Shown: positions 1 to 5,688 of the stretch, in pieces
How positions within the stretch are numbered: the first letter of the stretch is position 1
How the letters are laid out: the number at the start of each line of letters is the position of its first letter
Source: an uncultured Spirochaetales bacterium
Lineage (GTDB): Bacteria; Spirochaetota; Spirochaetia; Sphaerochaetales; Sphaerochaetaceae
DNA length: 7,490 nucleotides
Direction: 5' to 3'
NCBI GenBank assembly: GCA_945947045.1
Contig: CAMEXG010000100.1
Coordinates: 1 to 7,490 of the forward strand
Position numbers and translations under genes: made by a program
The notes under the pieces: generated by a model
Databases searched by the model: none
Seen by the model: only the letters and a program-made list of their open reading frames with translations
What the model was told of the DNA's origin: nothing

Positions 1-882
1 TGTTACAGCTTCGTAGGAACTGGTCTCTACCCAATAGTCATCACAGCGTTTCTTTGTCACTGAGGAAATGACAGATTTAGGGGAGTAAACATCCAATCCA
101 TCGAGGTTATATCCGTCATACCATCTCTTCTGTTCCTCAAAGTCCATTCCAACCTTTGAAGATAAATCTTTGACTTCATCTTCAATGAATCCCATAAAAG
201 GAGCCATCTCATCAGGGTCAATCATTGTGTACTCTATAAAGTTATTAAGCTTGGACTGTGTCTTTTCTTTTATAATAGGCATAATTCCTGTCAGGTATGC
301 AAGAGCGATAGTATAATTAGTATCTTCGCTCTTAAACAAAGAGATCAGGAAATCTATGTATTCTTCAAACTCCGCAGAATACTTTTCCTCCCTTATCGGG
401 AGATCGTACTCGTCTATTATGAATACAAACTTATCTCCAGTAGCTTTATGGATATTGACCAACAACTCAGGAATTTGATCATCCTTAGAGAGCCCTATAT
501 TAGGATATGCTTCAATTAACTCTGGGATGACCTTCTTATTTAAGTATTGTACTATAGTAAAGATTCCTTTTTTAGTTGCAACTCCATTCAAATCCAGTTT
601 TAGAACCGTATATTTATTAATATTGTCTTCATAAGAAGGATCTTTTGATACCTTGAGGTTTGAGAATAATTCATGAGAATCACGGCCTTTGGAGTAGTAG
701 GCGGCTATCATATTTGCAGCCATGGTCTTGCCAAAGCGGCGTGGACGGGAGACACATAGAAAACGATCGACTCCTTCTAATTTTTCATTTAAGAGAGCAA
801 TGAGCATAGATTTGTCTACATAGAATTTGTAATTTATAGATGACCTAAAATTATCAATTTCTGGATTCACATATGTTCCCAT
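1..882 (-). CDS. AAA-ATPase-like / DUF1703-type protein, 5' part (C-terminus off the left edge)
   Basis: The frame is open from the ATG at 882 to the window edge, giving 294 codons with no stop. The protein begins MGTYVNP, typical of the AAA-ATPase-like family. It has the family's P-loop variant RPRRFGKT at about residues 46-53 and a Walker B segment FVFIIDEYD at 152-160. A sensor-like stretch LTGIMPI lies near 197-203 and a conserved WYDGY at 254-258. Family members are usually well over 500 residues and carry a C-terminal PD-(D/E)XK-like (DUF1703) domain, so roughly the second half should lie beyond position 1. The start is supported by AGGAGA 9 nt upstream. Members are often present in many copies in host-associated anaerobes, and their biological role is not established. 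The gene is divergent from the ATPase/nuclease-fold pair to its right. Family assignment is firm; function is unknown. Confidence 0.9.
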   Translation of the reverse strand, partial: MGTYVNPEIDNFRSSINYKFYVDKSMLIALLNEKLEGVDRFLCVSRPRRFGKTMAANMIAAYYSKGRDSHELFSNLKVSKDPSYEDNINKYTVLKLDLNGVATKKGIFTIVQYLNKKVIPELIEAYPNIGLSKDDQIPELLVNIHKATGDKFVFIIDEYDLPIREEKYSAEFEEYIDFLISLFKSEDTNYTIALAYLTGIMPIIKEKTQSKLNNFIEYTMIDPDEMAPFMGFIEDEVKDLSSKVGMDFEEQKRWYDGYNLDGLDVYSPKSVISSVTKKRCDDYWVETSSYEAVT

Positions 883-891
883 TAATTAATG

Positions 892-897
892 TCTCCT
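892..897 (-). promoter_or_regulatory. Shine-Dalgarno site of the AAA-ATPase-like gene
   Basis: On the minus strand this reads AGGAGA, with a 9-nt spacer (883-891) before the ATG at 882. It fixes the start of the leftward gene. Confidence 0.75.
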
Positions 898-944
898 ATA
901 AAAACAATATAACATATGTAGGAGAAAACTAGAATAAACAAAAG

Positions 945-976
945 TATATAAAAAAACTTCGAAGTATTTATATAAA
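945..976. promoter_or_regulatory. Imperfect 32-bp palindrome in the divergent intergenic region
   Basis: The dyad is centred between 960 and 961. The core ACTTCGAAGT (956-965) is a perfect 10-bp palindrome, and 13 of the 16 possible pairs match out to 945/976. The outer arms hold TATATAA-type sequence on both strands, so -10-like elements exist in both directions. The site lies between the leftward gene (start 882) and the rightward gene (start 1068), where a shared operator or overlapping divergent promoters would be expected. Apart from this and the Shine-Dalgarno site at 892-897, I see no strong -35/-10 pair in 883-1067. The regulatory role is inferred, and AT-rich DNA produces weak dyads by chance. 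Confidence 0.4.
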
Positions 977-1067
977 AGTAAAGACTTTTCTTTCTATAAA
1001 GAGAGGATAGAGAAGTTGTAAAAATTCACGCCTCCCTTTTTCCTTCTTTCTCATCAACACTGTTGAC

Positions 1068-1670
1068 ATGATTAACAAGGAAATTTTGCTTTCATTAAGC
1101 TACGGCAACGCAGTCTGCATTGTAGGTAAGGGTGGAGTTGGTAAGACAAAAGTCTTAGAGACACTCTACAGGGAAACTGAAATAGATCGGAATGGAAACG
1201 TACTCTTTATTCATGCTCCGTCGAGGATTAGAGAAAACTATCCCTCTTTTATTGTAAACGAAATAAGAGACACAAGGGATGTTGAGGATGTGATAGATAT
1301 GCTCGATAAAGAAGAGGGCGTAAAAGAGAACGTCTCTTCTTCAAAAGAGATAATAGGGATCATATACACGTTTCTAAAAAACGGAGTGATCAACAAAGGC
1401 TCCATGATCATCGTCGATAGCCTCGATTCCTTGATGGACACAAGGGACTTGAAACTTCTTCTATCTATATTAGAAACATTGAGAATAGAGAAAGACGTCA
1501 GATTAGTGCTAAGTGTCTCGTCAATAATCGGTGTGAGAGCAATTGAGTCGACCCTTTCTAAAGTTGAGTTCTTTGAGGTAGTAAGAGGGGAAGAAAGAAT
1601 CGAAATCGAAAAGAAAGAGAAAAGTGAAGATGTCTACTCATTCTTTCTCTCCCTTATGGAGGATTTATGA
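1068..1670 (+). CDS. Small P-loop ATPase of unknown function (RecA/KaiC-like fold suspected)
   Basis: This encodes a 200-residue, single-domain, soluble-looking protein with no signal peptide or membrane segment. The Walker A motif is GKGGVGKT at residues 20-27, directly after a short beta strand (AVCIV). It includes a lysine at 21 that also fits the 'deviant' KGGxGKT pattern of ParA/MinD-type ATPases. A probable Walker B strand is SMIIVDSLDSL (112-122), with D117 at the end of the hydrophobic run. A later strand, VRLVLSVSS (144-152), sits where a RecA-type core strand would be. The C-terminus (VEFFEVVRG, then a charged IEIEKKEK stretch) resembles the end of KaiC/RadA-like cores. No Shine-Dalgarno is visible, but no other standard start codon lies in frame between the ATG and the upstream stop at 1008-1010. 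The end overlaps the next gene by 4 bp (ATGA), so the two are probably translationally coupled. The nucleotide-binding call is solid; the family and function are not recognised. Confidence 0.75.
   Translation: MINKEILLSLSYGNAVCIVGKGGVGKTKVLETLYRETEIDRNGNVLFIHAPSRIRENYPSFIVNEIRDTRDVEDVIDMLDKEEGVKENVSSSKEIIGIIYTFLKNGVINKGSMIIVDSLDSLMDTRDLKLLLSILETLRIEKDVRLVLSVSSIIGVRAIESTLSKVEFFEVVRGEERIEIEKKEKSEDVYSFFLSLMEDL
1658..1663 (+). promoter_or_regulatory. Shine-Dalgarno site of the nuclease-fold gene, inside the ATPase gene
   Basis: GGAGGA lies in the last codons of the ATPase gene. The spacer to the ATG at 1667 is short, 3-4 nt. Together with the ATGA stop/start overlap (1667-1670), it points to coupled translation of the two genes. 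Confidence 0.6.
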
Positions 1671-2179
1671 ACAAGTATTCCTCCTCCTTCCTTGAAACAA
1701 GCTATGACAAAGCAAAGGACGAGAGCTTAATGTGGGACGAGAAAAAGATCATCATCAACTTCGACGCCCTTATTAGTGATATATGTTCCCTTTACAGAGA
1801 AGGGGAGAATTATTCGTCGGCAGATGCATATGCCGAGACAAAGAGTCGTAGGCTCTTTATTGAGTTCAAGAACCAGAGGCTCTCCCGTATCGACAACCGC
1901 TCTATAAGGAAGAAAGCCTTCGACACTATATGCTTCTTCTCTCTCCTAAACAAAAGATATGGAGGGGAAGAGAAGAAGAATACATTTGTAGTGGTATATA
2001 GAGAGAATGATATCCCTTCTTGGAGCAGGTTCAAAAGCAAGGCTTTAGTGTATTCTAATAGAATCATCTCCCATCCCATTCTATTTGGACTTGAGAAGTA
2101 TCTCTCGCTCTACAGCGACATCTGGACACTGGACGTGGACTCCTTCTTCTCTTCCTCCCTCTATAAAGAAATAGAGTAG
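1667..2179 (+). CDS. Uncharacterised protein with a probable PD-(D/E)XK nuclease-like core
   Basis: This 170-residue protein matches no named family that I recognise. After an N-terminal helical region, residues 50-70 read SSADAYAET...RLFIEFKNQ. This fits a PD-(D/E)XK arrangement, with D53 at the end of one strand and E66-F-K68 on the next hydrophobic strand. A basic helix follows (RKKAFDTICFF, 81-91), then a strand (TFVVVYREN, 106-114). The spacing and the 'hhEFKN' signature resemble small uncharacterised proteins of anaerobic bacteria that are tentatively placed in the nuclease fold. The sequence is rich in Ser, Lys and Arg, with no membrane segment. It overlaps the upstream ATPase gene by 4 bp and ends 31 bp before the cysteine desulfidase gene. 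The most likely reading is the nuclease-like partner of the ATPase. Whether it cuts DNA is unproven, and the motif assignment is by eye. Confidence 0.65.
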   Translation: MNKYSSSFLETSYDKAKDESLMWDEKKIIINFDALISDICSLYREGENYSSADAYAETKSRRLFIEFKNQRLSRIDNRSIRKKAFDTICFFSLLNKRYGGEEKKNTFVVVYRENDIPSWSRFKSKALVYSNRIISHPILFGLEKYLSLYSDIWTLDVDSFFSSSLYKEIE

Positions 2180-2210
2180 ACAACACATTTTTTGAAGCTA
2201 GAATAGAAGT

Positions 2211-3491
2211 ATGGATTTAAAGACTATCAGTGCAATAACGGAAATACTAAAGGAAGAACTTGTTCCTGCAATGGGGTGTACTGAGCCGATAGCAATTGCA
2301 TACGCTTCCAGTATTGCAAGGTCACTTTTGTCATCTCTCCCCACCTCCGTCACAGTCTACGCAAGCCCTAACATCATTAAGAATGTCAAAAGCGTAGTAG
2401 TGCCTCATACCGGTGGCGAAAGAGGAATAGAGGCTGCCGCCAGCATCGGAATAGTGGGAGGAAGAGAAGACTTGGAGTTGGAAGTCCTCTCTAAAGTGGG
2501 GAAAGAGGATATAAAGAGAAGTAGAAAGCTGAGAAAAGAGGCGGTCTTTAATGTCCTTCCTTCTAAAAGCGGTTACATTTTCCATATAAGAGTGGAGATG
2601 GAAAACGAAAAAGAGAACTCTAAGGTAGAGATAGCGGGAAACCACACCAACGTAATACTGAAGGAGAGAAACGGAGAAGTATTATTTAAAAAAGAATACA
2701 AAGAAAGTGTGGAGGCAAAGAAGACAGACAGATCCATTCTCTCCATTAAGGCCATAGCCGAGTATGCTGACAGCGTTGACATAGAGGACATCAGGGAGAC
2801 ACTGGAGAGGCAGATAGAGTACAACACTCTAATAGCCGAAGAAGGCCTACATGGTACATGGGGAGCCAACATCGGGGCCATTCTTCTCAAAAGCTACGGG
2901 GAGAGCGTACAGAATAAGGCGAAGGCTTATGCTGCGGCAGGTAGCGACGCAAGAATGAATGGAAGCGAGAAACCTGTAGTGATCAACAGTGGAAGTGGAA
3001 ACCAAGGACTGACTGCTTCTCTTCCAGTAATTGTTTATGCAAAAGACTTAAATGTATCACACGGCACACTCTTAAGGGCCCTCGCCGTATCCAACTTGGT
3101 TACAATACACCTTAAAAGCGGAATAGGCAGTCTCTCAGCCTATTGTGGGGCCACCAGTGCTGGAGCAGGTGCCGGAGCCGGAGTCTGTTATCTTTACGGT
3201 GTAAGGGAGAATGAGATAGCCCATACAGTAGTGAACGCCCTTGCTATAGAGAGCGGCATGATCTGCGACGGTGCAAAGGCCAGCTGCGCTGCAAAGATAG
3301 CATCCGCCGTTGAAGCGGGGTTGTTGGGGATGGAAATGCAGAAATACGGAAGGGAATTCTATGGGGGCGAGGGAATCGTAAAGAAGGGCGTTGAGAACAC
3401 CATAGACAACGTGAGCCGTATAGCCAGGGAAGGAATGAGGGAGACGGATAAGACCATCATCGAGATAATGACTGGGGATAAATGCCGCTAG
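2211..3491 (+). CDS. cyuA: L-cysteine desulfidase / serine dehydratase alpha-subunit family protein
   Basis: This 426-residue protein has the full length of the CyuA/YhaM (UPF0597) family. Family members are Fe-S enzymes that split L-cysteine to pyruvate, ammonia and sulfide. The N-terminal signature ELVPAMGCTEP places the catalytic-type cysteine at C23. Three further cysteines, C312 (AYCGAT), C352 (MICDG) and C359 (KASCAA), are spaced 40 and 7 apart. That is the spacing I recall for the cluster ligands of the Methanocaldococcus jannaschii enzyme. Other family blocks are INSGSGNQG (258-266) and GTWGANIGA (215-223). C326 and C425 are additional. The start gives the usual short lead-in to the CTEP motif, although the ribosome site (around AGAAG) is weak. 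The protein should be cytoplasmic. It may be co-transcribed with the two genes upstream. No cysteine transporter gene is in view. The substrate could be another amino acid, since the databases often label this family serine dehydratase. Confidence 0.9.
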   Translation: MDLKTISAITEILKEELVPAMGCTEPIAIAYASSIARSLLSSLPTSVTVYASPNIIKNVKSVVVPHTGGERGIEAAASIGIVGGREDLELEVLSKVGKEDIKRSRKLRKEAVFNVLPSKSGYIFHIRVEMENEKENSKVEIAGNHTNVILKERNGEVLFKKEYKESVEAKKTDRSILSIKAIAEYADSVDIEDIRETLERQIEYNTLIAEEGLHGTWGANIGAILLKSYGESVQNKAKAYAAAGSDARMNGSEKPVVINSGSGNQGLTASLPVIVYAKDLNVSHGTLLRALAVSNLVTIHLKSGIGSLSAYCGATSAGAGAGAGVCYLYGVRENEIAHTVVNALAIESGMICDGAKASCAAKIASAVEAGLLGMEMQKYGREFYGGEGIVKKGVENTIDNVSRIAREGMRETDKTIIEIMTGDKCR

Positions 3492-3561
3492 AGAGAGCTC
3501 TACAATTCCATTTTTAGTGGAAAAAAATAGTGTTAATCACTTATTTGACTAAACATAGGCG

Positions 3562-3590
3562 TTGAGTCATCTCCTCTCCTATGATAAATT
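3562..3590 (+). promoter_or_regulatory. Possible sigma-70-type promoter of the amino-sugar operon
   Basis: TTGAGT (3562-3567) and TAAATT (3585-3590) are separated by exactly 17 bp; each hexamer matches consensus at four of six positions. A start about 7 nt downstream would leave a leader of roughly 30 nt before the GTG at 3627. Two inverted repeats overlap it: TGACT/AGTCA (3546-3550 with 3565-3569) and CATAGG/CCTATG (3554-3559 with 3578-3583). Either could be a regulator site, but both are short. The rest of 3492-3626 shows no gene and no clear terminator for the upstream gene. Confidence 0.35.
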
Positions 3591-3615
3591 TAAAGAGCAA
3601 AAAACTTGTACATTC

Positions 3616-3620
3616 GGGGG
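3616..3620 (+). promoter_or_regulatory. Ribosome binding site favouring the GTG start at 3627
   Basis: GGGGG followed by AAAA lies 6 nt before the GTG at 3627. It is comparable to the G-rich site in front of glmM. The alternative in-frame TTG at 3606 has no good site and would lie before this one, so the GTG is preferred. Confidence 0.55.
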
Positions 3621-3626
3621 AAAATT

Positions 3627-4301
3627 GTGTACACGACAAAAGATTTATTTGAAGAAGGCCATTCTCTCGCTTCTTCATACATCCACTCTTTCACATATCC
3701 CTGGGAGGCTCTCTCAGGAATTAAGAACCTTATTCTCGAGATAGGCAAGACTCTCTCTCCAGACGAATATGATAACCCTAAGGAAGGCGTTTGGATTCAT
3801 AAAGAGGCATCAGTAATGCCATCCGCTTATATCGGATCACCTTGTATCATTGGAAAGGGGACTGAAGTGAGGCACTGTGCCTTTATTAGAGGCAGCGCTC
3901 TTGTAGGAGAGAACTGTGTAGTTGGAAACAGCGTTGAACTGAAGAATGTAATAATCTCGGACAACGTCCAGGTTCCCCACTATAACTATGTAGGCGACTC
4001 CATTCTGGGCTATAAGAGCCACATGGGTGCCGGAAGTATTACAAGTAACGTCAAGTCAGATAAGACTCTTGTAGTTATTAAAGATAGAGCTAACGGAGAA
4101 GAGATAAAGACAGGCATCAAGAAGGTGGGGGCCTTTCTTGGTGACTATGTAGAGGTAGGCTGCAACAGCGTCCTCTGCCCTGGATCTGTAATCGGGCCTC
4201 ACTCCAACATTTATCCTCTTTCCAGAGTGAGGGGAGTAGTGGCAGCAGGTTCAATCTATAAGAAAGAAGGCGATATCGTGGAAAAGAAGGGGGATAACTA
4301 A
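3627..4301 (+). CDS. Left-handed beta-helix acyltransferase-like protein resembling the GlmU C-terminal domain
   Basis: From the GTG start this is 224 residues; the TTG at 3606 would add seven. A short N-terminal helical part (LTYPWEAL-type, here FTYPWEALSGIK, 22-33) precedes hexapeptide repeats from about residue 60 to 212. Relatives are often labelled 'UDP-N-acetylglucosamine pyrophosphorylase', but no nucleotidyltransferase domain is present; only the acetyltransferase-like beta-helix is. Against E. coli GlmU from memory, K106, H118, Y121 and N141 fall on K351, H363 (the catalytic base), Y366 and N386, within VELKN, VPHYNYVGDS and GAGSITSN. The GlmU N377 position is H132, and the NYDG loop is replaced by NVKSDK. 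The gene sits 1 nt before glmM, whose product GlcN-1-phosphate is the GlmU acetyl acceptor, so acetylation of that sugar phosphate is the natural guess. The acceptor is unproven. Cytoplasmic, probably a trimer as in the family. Confidence 0.85.
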   Translation: MYTTKDLFEEGHSLASSYIHSFTYPWEALSGIKNLILEIGKTLSPDEYDNPKEGVWIHKEASVMPSAYIGSPCIIGKGTEVRHCAFIRGSALVGENCVVGNSVELKNVIISDNVQVPHYNYVGDSILGYKSHMGAGSITSNVKSDKTLVVIKDRANGEEIKTGIKKVGAFLGDYVEVGCNSVLCPGSVIGPHSNIYPLSRVRGVVAAGSIYKKEGDIVEKKGDN

Positions 4302-4302
4302 T

Positions 4303-5673
4303 ATGCCTAAGTATTTTGGAACAGATGGATTCAGAGGAGAAGCAAACGTAGGATTGACATTTAACCATGCTTATCGCATCGGAAGATTCCTCGGTTGGTA
4401 TTACTCAAAAGATAGAGACGCTCATGAAGCGAAGATCCTTGTGGGAAAGGATACAAGACTCAGCTGCTACATGCTTGAGTACGCACTATTAAGCGGCATC
4501 GCTGCCAGCGGGGCTGACGCTTATAATATGCACGTAACTACGACTCCAAGTGTCGCCTACATTACAAAGACTCAGTTCTTTGACTGCGGCATCATGATCA
4601 GTGCTTCTCATAACCCGTATTTCGACAACGGAATCAAGCTCTTCTCATCTCTTGGTGACAAGATGAACGATGATTTCTTATTGATGGTCGAGGAGTACAT
4701 CGACAGACCCGACACAGAGGAAGATATTCCATTCGCCACAAAAGAGAGAATCGGTAAAGTCATAGACTACTTGGATGCAAGAGTCATGTACTCAGGCTTC
4801 TTAACCACAGCAGTCCATACGCCTCTCTCAGGTCTCAAGGTCGTCCTTGATACAGCCAACGGCGCTTCCTACGCTCTTGCTCCCGCTGTCTTCAAGAGAC
4901 TGGGGGCTAATGTAACTGTCATCAACAACTCTCCTGACGGAACAAACATAAATAAGAACGCAGGCTCCACACACATAAAGGGCTTGGTGAACAAAGTCCT
5001 GGAGACAGGAGCGGATGTAGGCTTTGCATATGACGGCGACGGAGACAGATGTATCGCTGTAGACAAGTCAGGCGATATAATCAACGGCGACAGAGTAATG
5101 TACATCTGGGCTACATGGCTCAAGAGCCAGGGCAAGCTTGTAACCAATACAGTCGTCACCACAGTCATGAGTAACATGGGTCTTTATAAGGCTCTTGAAG
5201 AAGAAGGCATTCTCTACACTCAGACCAAAGTCGGCGACAGATATGTCCATGAGTATATGATGGAGCATGGAAATATCATTGGAGGCGAGCAGTCTGGTCA
5301 TATTATCTTCAACGACTACTTGAATACAGGAGACGGTATCTTGACATCCCTTCTCCTTTCCGAGGTGATGGTGAAGACAGGTAAGACACTGTCTGTGCTC
5401 TCTGAGAAGATGAGCGATTACCCTCAGGTCCTTGTGAATGTAATTGTCAGCGACAAGAACGCCACAATGGAAGACGAGAGAGTAAAGAATGCTGTAAAGG
5501 AAGCGGAAAAGAAACTAGACGGAAAGGGAAGAGTTCTTGTAAGAGCCAGCGGTACCGAACCTGTGGTGAGAGTAATGAGCGAAGCTAAGGAACAGAAGGA
5601 CGCAGAAGAAGCAGTCAGCGAAGTAGTGGAGAAGCTGAGGGAGCTGGGCTACTTCAAAGGCGCTAGAACATAA
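4303..5673 (+). CDS. glmM: Phosphoglucosamine mutase
   Basis: This enzyme interconverts glucosamine-6-phosphate and glucosamine-1-phosphate in the cytoplasm, on the route to UDP-GlcNAc for cell wall and other glycans. The 456-residue length is normal for the family. All four domains show their signatures: N-terminal YFGTDGFRG (4-12), the phosphoserine loop ISASHNP with S102, metal-binding DGDGDR (244-249), sugar-binding GEQSGH (328-333), and phosphate-binding RASGTEP (414-420). S102 is the same number as in E. coli GlmM, and GEQSGH is typical of GlmM rather than of phosphomannomutases. The start has AAGGGGGA (4287-4294) 8 nt upstream, inside the end of the beta-helix gene, and the stop of that gene is only 1 nt away. 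It is therefore in one operon with that gene and with galE. A related hexose-phosphate mutase activity cannot be excluded, but GlmM is by far the best call. Confidence 0.95.
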   Translation: MPKYFGTDGFRGEANVGLTFNHAYRIGRFLGWYYSKDRDAHEAKILVGKDTRLSCYMLEYALLSGIAASGADAYNMHVTTTPSVAYITKTQFFDCGIMISASHNPYFDNGIKLFSSLGDKMNDDFLLMVEEYIDRPDTEEDIPFATKERIGKVIDYLDARVMYSGFLTTAVHTPLSGLKVVLDTANGASYALAPAVFKRLGANVTVINNSPDGTNINKNAGSTHIKGLVNKVLETGADVGFAYDGDGDRCIAVDKSGDIINGDRVMYIWATWLKSQGKLVTNTVVTTVMSNMGLYKALEEEGILYTQTKVGDRYVHEYMMEHGNIIGGEQSGHIIFNDYLNTGDGILTSLLLSEVMVKTGKTLSVLSEKMSDYPQVLVNVIVSDKNATMEDERVKNAVKEAEKKLDGKGRVLVRASGTEPVVRVMSEAKEQKDAEEAVSEVVEKLRELGYFKGART

Positions 5674-5688
5674 TAAAGGAGAAGAGCG

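Noticed and set aside
2183..2194. T run between the nuclease-fold gene and the cysteine desulfidase gene as a terminator
   Set aside because: No stem-loop precedes the six T residues, so read-through is the simpler view.
3162..3185. Gly-Ala repeat (AGAGAGAG) in the cysteine desulfidase as an unusual low-complexity insertion
   Set aside because: It lies in a small-residue region that is normally Gly/Ala rich in this family, so it is only mildly repetitive and not an insertion.
3506..3522. Hairpin TTCCA...TGGAA after the cysteine desulfidase gene as a terminator
   Set aside because: The stem is only 5 bp and is followed by an A run, not T. It would not act as an intrinsic terminator for the upstream gene, and the opposite strand has no gene ending here.
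3606..3626. TTG at 3606 as the start of the beta-helix gene
   Set aside because: The G-rich ribosome site lies downstream of this TTG, and relatives seem to begin close to the residue encoded by the GTG at 3627.
3562..3744. 60-residue plus-strand reading frame overlapping the start of the beta-helix gene
   Set aside because: It overlaps a well-supported gene in another frame, shows no motif, has no ribosome site, and its start coincides with the candidate promoter.
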